Source: Endomicrobium sp. (lineage in GTDB: Bacteria > Elusimicrobiota > Endomicrobiia > Endomicrobiales > Endomicrobiaceae). From it: DNA of 16,143 nucleotides. Under the pieces are notes generated by a model. That model had not been told where the DNA came from. It saw nothing but the letters and a program-made list of their open reading frames with translations, and did not search any database. Positions 1 to 6,883 of this stretch are shown here, in pieces. Both the position numbers and the translations under genes were made by a program. Location of the stretch: assembly GCA_031264895.1 (NCBI GenBank), contig JAISDI010000191.1:1-16143 (forward strand), given 5' to 3'. Numbering within the stretch: position 1 is the first letter of the stretch; every line of letters begins with the position of its first letter.

Positions 1-34
1 AAAAAAATATTTTTATGTTTAACGGAGGCGCAAA

Positions 35-379
35 ATGCCGGAAAAAGAAAATTTAGAGCTTGACCCGTATTTTTTTAATCTAATAAACATGTTTGCTTCT
101 GCGGCATGGCAGCAGCTGGGAAAAATTCCAAGCCAGATCGACGGCACAATACACAGAGATTTAAAAAGCGCCCAGCTTACAATAGATATGCTTTTAATGA
201 TACGCGACAAAACAAAAGGCAATTTAAATAAAAAAGAGGAAGATATTCTTTCTTCCGCCATATCCAACCTGCAAATAAACTATGCCGACGAAGCCGCCAA
301 ACCCGACCCGAAAACCGAAGAAAAAGCGGAAGAAAACAAAAAAACATGTGATCACGGTCAAGACTGCGACTGCAATTAG
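35..379 (+). CDS. DUF1844 domain protein with Cys-rich tail
   Basis: This 114-residue protein of unknown function matches the DUF1844 family. Its core reads FFNLINMFASAAWQQLGKIP, then a helix with LTIDMLLMIRDKTKGNL, then KKEEDIL. This is the usual arrangement: a helix ending in LGxIP, then a TID-L-KTKGNL segment. Family members are short, mostly helical and uncharacterised. I see no signal peptide or confident membrane span. After about residue 85 the chain becomes a Lys/Glu/Pro-rich low-complexity linker ending in CDHGQDCDCN (C105, H107, C111, C113). That tail could bind a metal, which is inference. The ATG is set by a GGAGG at 24-28, six bases upstream. A hairpin terminator lies about 210 bases after the stop. 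The genes before it are outside the window, so operon context is unknown. Confidence 0.85.
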   Translation: MPEKENLELDPYFFNLINMFASAAWQQLGKIPSQIDGTIHRDLKSAQLTIDMLLMIRDKTKGNLNKKEEDILSSAISNLQINYADEAAKPDPKTEEKAEENKKTCDHGQDCDCN

Positions 380-734
380 GGTTTTCGTAAAAGTTAAATT
401 TAAAAAGTTTGTCATATTGCAAGCAAAACTTTGTTCGTCATCAACCCACTTGAATTTTTGCAGCCCATGCTGTTTGGCATTTAAGCATATGTTATTGTCG
501 TTATGATATGCCGCAAATACTCCGGAATAAGCTCAGAGTTGACGGCAAAAGGCAAATGATGGTATTGACACAAAAATTAATAGCAAGCATACCCCGTCAG
601 AGACAAAATCTCTGACGGGGTAATTGCCTTTTTTTACCGCAGCCGTTTTAAAATGCCGCCTGCAAAGGCGAGTTATAAGACTTTACGGGGCAGTCCCACC
701 CATGTTCAACAGGAAAAAAATAAGAGGTGCATAA
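380..734. other. 355-base intergenic region, no convincing gene
   Basis: No believable protein gene lies here; the + strand frame running across 282-506 is a shadow of the DUF1844 reading frame. Clear content is one intrinsic terminator (591-635). Upstream of it are two -35-like hexamers, TTGACG at 539-544 and TTGACA at 565-570. The second is 17 bases from only a weak -10 (CATACC, 588-593), and transcription from it would start inside the terminator. Downstream are small hairpins: CGCC-TGCAAA-GGCG at 657-670 and GGG-CAGT-CCC at 688-697. A weak xth promoter is possible (TTGCCT 624-629, N19, TAAAAT 649-654). The stretch 380-590 could encode a small RNA ending at the terminator, but I see no family signature. 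Confidence 0.5.
591..635 (+). terminator. strong intrinsic terminator
   Basis: A perfect 13-base-pair stem (591-603 with 609-621) encloses the loop CAAAA. A run of seven Ts (629-635) follows after a short AATTGCC spacer. One outer pair (T590-A622) extends the stem, and GCAA 583-586 could pair with TTGC 624-627. No matching A-run precedes the hairpin, so it acts mainly on + strand transcription. It would end the DUF1844 transcript or an unannotated small transcript, and insulate the xth operon. Confidence 0.85.
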
Positions 735-1490
735 ATGAAAATAGTATCGTGGAACGTCAACGGAATAAGGGCGGTTTATAAGAAAAATTTTGCCGAATGG
801 TTTAAACGGGAAGATGCCGATATCGTATGCTTGCAGGAAATTAAAGCCGAAAAAGACCAGTTTCCTTCCGAACTTGTTGAAATGGAAGGGTACAATTTTT
901 ATTCTTCTTCCGCGCTGAAAAAAGGGTACAGCGGCGTTGCCGTGTGGTCAAAAATAAAGCCGCTTTCCGTCGCGGAGGGCATTGAAAATAAGAAATTTGA
1001 CGATGAAGGAAGAATTTTAAAACTCGAATTCGATAAATTCGTTCTTTTTGATATTTATTTTCCCAATGGCGGTTCTTCAAAAGAAAGGCTAAACTATAAA
1101 TTAGAGTTCTACGATTATTTTATAAAATATCTCAAAAAATATAGTGAAAAATTTGTAATTATTTGCGGTGATTATAATACGGCTCATCATGAAATAGATT
1201 TGGCAAGGCCTAAACAAAATGAAAACGTATCTGGATTTATGCTCATTGAAAGAAAAAAGCTTGATGAACTTGAAAACGCCGGATTTGCCGATTCTTTCAG
1301 ACATTTCAATTCAGAACCCGGAAATTATACTTGGTGGGATTATAAAACTGCCGCCCGCTCCAGAAATGTCGGTTGGAGAATAGATTATTTTTATGTTTCA
1401 AAGAATGCCGTAAAATATTTAAAATCAGCCGATATTCTCGGCTCGGTACAGGGTTCTGACCATTGTCCGATAAGTATTGTTATTTTTTGA
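735..1490 (+). CDS. xth: exodeoxyribonuclease III (AP endonuclease)
   Basis: Exodeoxyribonuclease III/AP endonuclease of the EEP metallohydrolase fold, 251 residues, close to the family's usual 250-270. It cleaves abasic sites in DNA and removes nucleotides 3' to 5' during base excision repair in the cytoplasm. All signature motifs are present in order: WNVNGIRA (W6-A13, with N7), LQEIK (E35, Mg2+ ligand), YFPNG, GDYN (D146 and N148), WWDYK, the DNA-contact segment RSRNVGWRIDYF, and GSDHCP with the catalytic pair D242-H243. GDYNTAHHEIDLARPK is typical of the ExoA/Xth branch. The ATG is preceded by AAGAGGTG at 722-729. The next gene starts 24 bases after the stop, with no terminator between. 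Whether the enzyme prefers AP-endonuclease or exonuclease activity cannot be read from sequence. Confidence 0.96.
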   Translation: MKIVSWNVNGIRAVYKKNFAEWFKREDADIVCLQEIKAEKDQFPSELVEMEGYNFYSSSALKKGYSGVAVWSKIKPLSVAEGIENKKFDDEGRILKLEFDKFVLFDIYFPNGGSSKERLNYKLEFYDYFIKYLKKYSEKFVIICGDYNTAHHEIDLARPKQNENVSGFMLIERKKLDELENAGFADSFRHFNSEPGNYTWWDYKTAARSRNVGWRIDYFYVSKNAVKYLKSADILGSVQGSDHCPISIVIF

Positions 1491-1514
1491 TTATTTATTA
1501 TTCCGGAGGAGATT

Positions 1515-2915
1515 ATGAAAAATGCGGTTTTGATTTTTACCGCTTTTGCGATTTTTGCAGCGTTATTGCTTTTCGGATGCGGCAGAGAAATGCCTGAACC
1601 GAATCCCCGTAACGCGGAAGCGGAGAGGGCGCATATGACGCAGACTGCCAAAGACGCTTATGTATACGGATTTCCGATGGTTCTGACGGAAATAACAAGA
1701 CGATACATGACAAATCCTCTGCCCGATACGGGGAATCTTTCCGTCAACCAAATAAGGCATTTCCGTTCCTTTGCAGACGATAAATTTGACAGTTTTACCA
1801 GACCGGACTCCGACGCTTTTTATTCTTTTGCATGGCTTGACCTGTCAAAAGAGCCTATGTTATTTGAAATTCCTGACACTGAAAACCGATATGTTATTTT
1901 TACGCTTATAAATGCGTGGAATAATATTTTGGCAAGCCGTTCAAACGGGACAAAAGCGCGCAAATTTGCAGTTACCGGCCCTAAATGGGAAGGATATCTG
2001 CCCGACGGTTTTGAAGAATATAAATCCGATACAAATACGGTATGGCTTACGGGAATTATACAGGTAAAAAGCGTTAAGGACGAAGCAGACGTAAAGAAAA
2101 TTCAGGACGGAATAAAACTTTATCCTTTAAGTTACTACGGCAAAAAGTATTCGGCGGCAAAAGGCAGAGCCGACGATACTTTATCTGTTAAAGCTCCTTT
2201 GGAACAGGTTCTTTCGATGAATATAAGCGATTTTTTCAATACTTTCAACAATCTGATGATGAACAATCCACCATATCCCGATGACGCTCAAATTCTGGAC
2301 AGAATACTGGATTTAGGCGTTGCTCCGGGAATGAGGTTCGATCTTTCAACTTTCGATTTTGATACGCAGGAAGCTTTTAAGGAAATTCCCAAATGGATGA
2401 AAGACAATATAGAAGGCATGAAAACTGAAGCTTCCGAAAAAGGCTGGAACTATAATGCCGGCGCGGACAACTATAAAACCGACTATAATCTCAGGGCTAA
2501 GAACGCTTATTTGAGTTTGGCGGTAAATCTTAATAATGACATTGTCCGGATATATTCTTATGTTGACGCCGATAAAGAGAAATATGATTTTTCAAAAAAA
2601 TACATTTTGCATTTTGCAAAAGAAGAAATTCCTCCGGCAGAGGTTATGTGGAGCGTTTGCGCGTATAACGCTTCCGGATATTTTGCCAAAAATCCGATAA
2701 AAAGATTTTCAATAGGAAGCAAAGATAACCTGAAATTCAATACAGACGGTTCTATTGATATTTATATTCAAAAGGATAATCCCGGCAAAGACAAACAAAG
2801 TAATTGGCTGCCTTCTCCCGAAGGAGAGTTTAGCATAATGCTGAGATGTTACGGGCCTAAAGACGATTTGATCGAAGGAAGATGGAAAGCGCCGGCAATA
2901 AGCAAAGCGCAGTAG
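1515..2915 (+). CDS. DUF1254/DUF1214 lipoprotein
   Basis: A 466-residue predicted lipoprotein. The N-terminus MKNAVLIFTA followed by a hydrophobic run ends in the lipobox LFGC, with C22 as the lipidation site. C22 is followed by Gly-Arg rather than Asp, which by the E. coli sorting rule favours the outer membrane (inference). Residues about 45-160 match DUF1254: YVYGFPMVLTEITRRYM, NQIRHFRSFAD, RPDSDAFYSFAWLDLSKEP, then the RYVIFTLINAW strand region. Residues about 325-460 match DUF1214: NLRAKNAYLSLAVNLNN, PPAEVMWSVCAYN, and NWLPSPEGEFSIMLRCYGP near the end. Family members usually have both domains in this order; no reaction is established for them. A strong GGAGGAG (1505-1511) sets the ATG. 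The gene is third-party-looking between xth and comF, 24 and 34 bases from them, but has base composition like its neighbours. Confidence 0.9.
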   Translation: MKNAVLIFTAFAIFAALLLFGCGREMPEPNPRNAEAERAHMTQTAKDAYVYGFPMVLTEITRRYMTNPLPDTGNLSVNQIRHFRSFADDKFDSFTRPDSDAFYSFAWLDLSKEPMLFEIPDTENRYVIFTLINAWNNILASRSNGTKARKFAVTGPKWEGYLPDGFEEYKSDTNTVWLTGIIQVKSVKDEADVKKIQDGIKLYPLSYYGKKYSAAKGRADDTLSVKAPLEQVLSMNISDFFNTFNNLMMNNPPYPDDAQILDRILDLGVAPGMRFDLSTFDFDTQEAFKEIPKWMKDNIEGMKTEASEKGWNYNAGADNYKTDYNLRAKNAYLSLAVNLNNDIVRIYSYVDADKEKYDFSKKYILHFAKEEIPPAEVMWSVCAYNASGYFAKNPIKRFSIGSKDNLKFNTDGSIDIYIQKDNPGKDKQSNWLPSPEGEFSIMLRCYGPKDDLIEGRWKAPAISKAQ

Positions 2916-2949
2916 AGGGCGGATAATTATTTTTTTATGCGGAGAAATT

Positions 2950-3678
2950 TTGTTAAATAAAATAAAAAAATTTTTATTAAAAGTTTCGGCTTTTTTCTAT
3001 CCCGTCACATGTTCCTGCTGCGGAAATTTGATGTCTGCCGTCTCTAAAGAAAGAGTTTGTATAAACTGTAAAAACGGTTTTGATGAAATAAAAGGATTTG
3101 TCTGCCAAAAATGCGGGCTTCCTTTGGAAGACGGCGGCGAGCATTGTTACGTATGCCGAAATACCCCGAAAAAATTTTACTTCGATAAAATGAGGGCGGC
3201 GTATTTATACAAAAATTCTATCAGAAAGCTGATATTGAAATTTAAATATTCGGACAGAATGTTTTTAGCCGCAGATCTTGCGCATGGAATGGTTAACACT
3301 TTAAAACATAATGCTTTTTTTGACGATACGGACATAATAATTCCGGTTCCGCTAAATATTGTCAGAAAGATAAAAAGAGGGTACAATCAGGCGGCTTTAC
3401 TTGCTGAGGAAATAAGCAAAAGCGTTTCAAAGCCCGTGTCGGAAAAAATCCTTTTCAGAAAAAAGATAACAAAACCGCAGTTTAAACTTTCCAAAAAAGA
3501 AAGATTTGACAATATCAAAAATTCTTTTGTCGTAAAAAACGGAGATTTGGTAAAAAAGAAAAACATTCTGCTCGTTGACGATATAGCCACTACTTCCGCG
3601 ACTGCTTCAGCCTGCGCAAAAGTTCTTAAAGAAGCGGGCGCGTCAAAAGTGTGCGTAATCGCTTTAGCGCGAGATTAG
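2950..3678 (+). CDS. comF: ComF family phosphoribosyltransferase-like protein
   Basis: ComF-type protein of 242 residues: an N-terminal zinc-binding region joined to a type I phosphoribosyltransferase fold. Cysteine pairs C21/C23/C24 with C37/C40, and C52/C55 with C66/C69, form the likely zinc sites. The family hallmark RGYNQA is at 143-148 and the PRPP-loop motif ILLVDDIATT at 206-215. In naturally competent bacteria ComF is a cytoplasmic protein that helps incoming single-stranded DNA into the cell and works with DprA and PriA; elsewhere its role is unclear. The start is a TTG: it has GGAG at 2941-2944, five bases upstream. The nearest upstream ATG (2937) is out of frame, and the first internal ATG (residue 28) would remove the first cysteines. 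It sits 34 bases after the lipoprotein gene and 25 before the kinase gene. Confidence 0.92.
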   Translation: MLNKIKKFLLKVSAFFYPVTCSCCGNLMSAVSKERVCINCKNGFDEIKGFVCQKCGLPLEDGGEHCYVCRNTPKKFYFDKMRAAYLYKNSIRKLILKFKYSDRMFLAADLAHGMVNTLKHNAFFDDTDIIIPVPLNIVRKIKRGYNQAALLAEEISKSVSKPVSEKILFRKKITKPQFKLSKKERFDNIKNSFVVKNGDLVKKKNILLVDDIATTSATASACAKVLKEAGASKVCVIALARD

Positions 3679-3680
3679 GG

Positions 3681-3697
3681 CGCGTTCACACGCGGAG
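3681..3697 (+). promoter_or_regulatory. small GC hairpin overlapping the frlD ribosome-binding site
   Basis: CGCG (3681-3684) can pair with CGCG (3691-3694) across the loop TTCACA. The right arm covers the first part of the Shine-Dalgarno GCGGAG (3692-3697), six bases before the ATG at 3704. A four-pair stem is weak, so any damping of kinase translation would be modest; this is inference. Confidence 0.25.
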
Positions 3698-3703
3698 CTT
3701 TAT

Positions 3704-4501
3704 ATGAAAATTTTAGCTATGACATGTAATTGCGTCGATGTTTTTTGCGAAACGGGCAAAATTCTGCCCGGAGGAAACGCTTTAAATCTTGCCGTAAACT
3801 GTAAAAAAGCCGGCGCCCAAGACGTATACCTTATCGGAAATATAGGAAACGACAAATACGGCGATATAATTAAACAAGCAATAGATAAATATAAAATTGA
3901 CAGAAGCCGCGTATATGAAGTGTCCGGCCAAACGGCAAACCATGTTATTCACATAGACGAAAAAGGTGACAGATATTTCAAAGAAAACGCATGGGTGAGC
4001 GGCGTTTGGGCGGATTACCGCATAAGTATGGAAGACAAAAAATTCATGCAAAGCACAGACATAATAGCGACTACATTGTACGAACCGATATTTGAAGATA
4101 TAATTTCAATTAAAAGAGAGTCGGGTTTTTTACTTTCGGTCGATTTTCACGATGAAAAAATAAATCCGGATTGGGAAAAATATTTTGACGCCATAGACTT
4201 ATTTTTTATAAGCTCCGCAGAGAAACCTTTGGAAAAACTTGAAGAATGGTCAAAACGTTTCAACACAATATTTACAGCAACGCTTGGCGCACGAGGAAGC
4301 ATAACGTTTAAAAACGGTATAAAACATGTCTGTGAAGCAGTAAAAGTCAATAAAGTTATTGACACTACAGGCTGCGGAGACTCTTATCAAGGCGCATTTA
4401 TAGTTGAATATATGAGAAGCAAAAACATAAAAAAAGCAATGCAAAAAGCGTCAGAATCCGCCGCCCAAACGCTCTCCTATACGGGCGGCTTTGAAATATA
4501 A
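3704..4501 (+). CDS. frlD: PfkB sugar kinase, fructoselysine 6-kinase-like
   Basis: PfkB/ribokinase-family kinase, 265 residues, most like fructoselysine 6-kinase FrlD. FrlD phosphorylates the Amadori product fructoselysine with ATP so that the deglycase FrlB can split it to glucose 6-phosphate and lysine. Resemblance to E. coli FrlD, recalled rather than computed, is seen at the start (NCVDVF...PGGNALNLAVNC, residues 9-33) and at the end (SAAQTLSYTGGFE). The second PfkB signature is DTTGCGDSYQGAF (220-232) with catalytic base D226; the usual GAGD anion hole reads GCGD, with C224 replacing Ala. FrlB, the transporter FrlA and regulator FrlR are absent from the window, so the true substrate may be another sugar or amino sugar. 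GCGGAG (3692-3697) supports the ATG. It is the last gene of the xth run and converges on the PBP1A gene 59 bases away with no clear terminator. Confidence 0.8.
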   Translation: MKILAMTCNCVDVFCETGKILPGGNALNLAVNCKKAGAQDVYLIGNIGNDKYGDIIKQAIDKYKIDRSRVYEVSGQTANHVIHIDEKGDRYFKENAWVSGVWADYRISMEDKKFMQSTDIIATTLYEPIFEDIISIKRESGFLLSVDFHDEKINPDWEKYFDAIDLFFISSAEKPLEKLEEWSKRFNTIFTATLGARGSITFKNGIKHVCEAVKVNKVIDTTGCGDSYQGAFIVEYMRSKNIKKAMQKASESAAQTLSYTGGFEI

Positions 4502-4560
4502 ATATCTCTTTTCTATATACTTGCCGCCGTTCTAATTTGCAGTTATTCTATCCGCAAGGA

Positions 4561-6678
4561 CTAAAATCCCTCTTCCTCGATCGTTAGGTCGATTCTCTTG
4601 GATTCGGGAATGACTTGGTCATAGTACTGTTTTGGCGCTGTGCCTTTTATAAAGGCTTCAAGGAAGGCTCCGGGCGTTTTGCTTAGAGCTAAAAGGCCGG
4701 TTTGCGGGTCTATTAACGCCCAATCTATATTGTCAGGCTGGCTGAAGTCTACTATCGGTTTTCCGGCAAGAGCTTCTTTCATAAATTTTGTCCAAATCGG
4801 GCAGGCCAAATTTCCGCCGGTAACTCTGTCGCCTAGAGATATTGACCTGTCGTCATAACCTACCCATACTCCGGCTACAAGCTGCGGAGTGTAGCCTATA
4901 AACCAGACGTCGCTGCCTTCGTTTGTGGTTCCGGTTTTTCCGGCGCACGGTCTGTTTAAATATTTTGCATACCAGCCGCTTCCTCTTTCCACGACGGATC
5001 TTAACATATTCGTCATTACAAAACATATCTGTGAAGATAAAACTTCTTTTTGTTTCGGAAGATTTTGCTCTAAAATTCTTCCGTCTTTATCCGTTATTTT
5101 TGTTATGACGTAAGGAGTAGTTTTTACTCCTCCGGATGCAAATGTAGCATAAGCCGAAACCATCTCTTGTAAAGTTACGTCGCTTGATCCCAGCGCCAAA
5201 GCAAGAGAATTAGACATCGGAGTAGTTATTCCCAGCTTTCTTGCCGCCTGTATTACTCTTCTCGGGGTAATTTGCATTATTGTCTGTATTGCGCAAGTAT
5301 TTATCGATAATGCAAGAGCCGTTCTCAACGATACCGGGCCTCTGTATTTTCCGCCGTAATTTACGGGCGTCCATATTTTTTGAGTGTCGATTATATCCGC
5401 TTCGGGAATTTGTTCCGCTATAGTTTCTAAAGCTTTTATATCTCTTGAAACCAGCTCCCATTCAGCGCCGTTATTGACAAATACCATTTGTTCGTCGTCA
5501 AGCAGCGTTGCCGCGGTAAGCCCCGCTTCGATTGCAGCAAGATAAACGAAAGGTTTAAACGAAGATCCCGGCTGACGTTTTGCCTGAATTGCGCGGTTGA
5601 ACTGCGTTTCTTTAAAGTTTCTTCCGCCGACCATTGCTCTTATTGCTCCGGTTTTTATGTCCATGGCTATCAATGCGCCCTGCACTTTTACGGGTTCTTT
5701 GCCTTCTCTTTCAAAAGTTTTGACTTTGTCGGCGTCAAATTTTTCCAAGTCGGTTTCCAGCGCTTTTTCCGCAGCGGTTTGTATTGTCATGTCAAGAGTC
5801 GTATATATCGAAAGTCCGGATTTGAACAAAACGTTCGTTCCGTATTTCGGTTCAAGCATTATTCTTAAAAATTCGACAAAATAATAGCCTGATTCCTGTT
5901 TAGGCCTGTCTTCTTTTATGGGAAGAGGAACTTCAAGCGCTTGGGCTTCCTGCTCGGAAGTTATATATCCGAGCTGTCTCATTCTTGCAAGCACAAGGTT
6001 TCTTCTCGTAAGAGAAGCTTCGGCTTTTTTGAAAGGATTGTAATAGTTCGGGGATTTTGGTATCGCCGCAAGCGTTGCGCATTCGGCAAGATTTAAATCT
6101 TCAACGTTCTTATTGAAATATACTTTTGCCGCCGATTGCGCTCCGTTAGCGCCGCTTCCGAAATAAATCTGGTTTATATAAAATTGTAAAATTTCGTCTT
6201 TTGAATAATCTTTTTCAAGCTGTATGGTCAGCAATAACTCTTTAATTTTACGTTTCAACGTTTTTTCCGGAGTTAAAAAAATGGTTTTTGCAAGCTGCTG
6301 GGTTATTGTGGAACCGCCTTCAAGAACTTTCCTTTTTAACACTATCCTTGAAAGAGCGCGCATAAAACCTTTTGTGGAGGCTCCCCAATGATGAAAAAAA
6401 TCATTGTCTTCTATCGCAATAAAAGCATTTTGTAAATCTATGGGAATTTCGTTGATCGGCACAAGCATTCTTCTTTCAGTGAAAAGTTCGGCTATTAAAT
6501 TATTGTCTTTATCATAAATTTTTGTCGAAAGGTTGGGAGTATAATTTTCCAGCTGGCTTATAGAAGGCAAATCTTCCGTCATTTTTTTAAGAATTTGCGC
6601 TCCGACAACAATAGATAAAGGAACGACTGTGAGGAAAAAATAAAAAACTATTTTCGGGAATACTTTTTTTAAATTCAT
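4561..6678 (-). CDS. mrcA: penicillin-binding protein 1A (bifunctional transglycosylase/transpeptidase)
   Basis: Class A penicillin-binding protein, 705 residues, which polymerises lipid II into glycan strands and cross-links the peptides of peptidoglycan. An N-terminal anchor (about residues 9-28) places the rest in the periplasm. The transglycosylase (GT51) domain follows at about 55-230. It has catalytic E90 in AIEDNDFFHHWG, GGSTITQQLAK (121-131), the KRKIKELLLTIQLE segment and QIYFGSGANGAQSAA. The transpeptidase domain spans about 330-640, with nucleophile S372 in the SSFK box, SIN (458-460) and KTGTT (581-585) followed by DVWFIGYTP. All catalytic motifs are intact. A GCGGAGA ribosome site (6684-6690) and a consensus promoter precede it. 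The gene is divergent from the sugar-nucleotide fusion gene, suggesting an envelope-synthesis locus. The symbol mrcA (ponA in some species) follows E. coli PBP1A; orthology is not proven. Confidence 0.96.
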   Translation of the reverse strand: MNLKKVFPKIVFYFFLTVVPLSIVVGAQILKKMTEDLPSISQLENYTPNLSTKIYDKDNNLIAELFTERRMLVPINEIPIDLQNAFIAIEDNDFFHHWGASTKGFMRALSRIVLKRKVLEGGSTITQQLAKTIFLTPEKTLKRKIKELLLTIQLEKDYSKDEILQFYINQIYFGSGANGAQSAAKVYFNKNVEDLNLAECATLAAIPKSPNYYNPFKKAEASLTRRNLVLARMRQLGYITSEQEAQALEVPLPIKEDRPKQESGYYFVEFLRIMLEPKYGTNVLFKSGLSIYTTLDMTIQTAAEKALETDLEKFDADKVKTFEREGKEPVKVQGALIAMDIKTGAIRAMVGGRNFKETQFNRAIQAKRQPGSSFKPFVYLAAIEAGLTAATLLDDEQMVFVNNGAEWELVSRDIKALETIAEQIPEADIIDTQKIWTPVNYGGKYRGPVSLRTALALSINTCAIQTIMQITPRRVIQAARKLGITTPMSNSLALALGSSDVTLQEMVSAYATFASGGVKTTPYVITKITDKDGRILEQNLPKQKEVLSSQICFVMTNMLRSVVERGSGWYAKYLNRPCAGKTGTTNEGSDVWFIGYTPQLVAGVWVGYDDRSISLGDRVTGGNLACPIWTKFMKEALAGKPIVDFSQPDNIDWALIDPQTGLLALSKTPGAFLEAFIKGTAPKQYYDQVIPESKRIDLTIEEEGF

Positions 6679-6714
6679 TTAAATCTCCGCTTGCCGATTG
6701 TACGCATAAAGATG

Positions 6715-6743
6715 ATTATATTTTAAATTAAAGAACGTGTCAA
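6715..6743 (-). promoter_or_regulatory. consensus sigma70-type promoter for the PBP1A gene
   Basis: On the minus strand the -35 box TTGACA (6743-6738) lies exactly 17 bases from the -10 box TATAAT (6720-6715); both match the consensus completely. The start site would fall near 6708, giving a leader of about 30 bases with the ribosome site GCGGAGA (6690-6684). Such a perfect match suggests strong constitutive expression. Confidence 0.8.
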
Positions 6744-6784
6744 AATATAGCGGAACGCGTTTTTTCGAAAAGTAAATCCTGTTT

Positions 6785-6813
6785 TTGATTTTGCGGGTTA
6801 AATTTAGTAGAAT
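6785..6813 (+). promoter_or_regulatory. sigma70-type promoter for the sugar-nucleotide operon
   Basis: TTGATT (6785-6790), 17 bases, then TAGAAT (6808-6813) on the plus strand. The -35 matches the consensus at four of six positions and the -10 at five of six. Transcription would begin near 6820, leaving a leader of about 64 bases before the ATG at 6884. It is back to back with the PBP1A promoter; the two -35 boxes are 41 bases apart. Confidence 0.65.
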
Positions 6814-6850
6814 TGCCTTACATTTCGGTAAATTTTCAAATTTCCTAAAG

Positions 6851-6870
6851 TTTGTAAAAAAATTTACAAA
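6851..6870. promoter_or_regulatory. 20-base inverted repeat in the leader of the fusion gene
   Basis: TTTGTAAA (6851-6858) and TTTACAAA (6863-6870) form a perfect inverted repeat around AAAA, ending four bases before the ribosome site GAGGTGA (6874-6880). It lies downstream of the predicted start site. It could be an operator for a dimeric repressor or a weak AU-rich hairpin affecting translation. It lacks a following T-run, so it is not a terminator. A related arrangement, TTAC-N6-GTAA, is at 6818-6831. Confidence 0.4.
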
Positions 6871-6883
6871 AGAGAGGTGAGTT

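Noticed and set aside
282..506. Open frame of 74 codons overlapping the DUF1844 gene end
   Set aside because: Lys/Pro-rich shadow of the DUF1844 linker in another frame, without a ribosome site or family resemblance.
655..715. Structured RNA such as 6S RNA before xth
   Set aside because: The GGGG-CAGTCCC piece briefly recalls 6S RNA, but the long closing stem and central bubble cannot be drawn from the surrounding bases.
4520..4558. CTTGC/GCAAG inverted repeat between the convergent frlD and PBP1A genes as a shared terminator
   Set aside because: Only five pairs with a 29-base loop and no T-runs; it is not enough to call.
5488..5868. 126-codon frame antisense to PBP1A
   Set aside because: It lies wholly within the transpeptidase-coding part of a gene with intact motifs, and the product resembles nothing.
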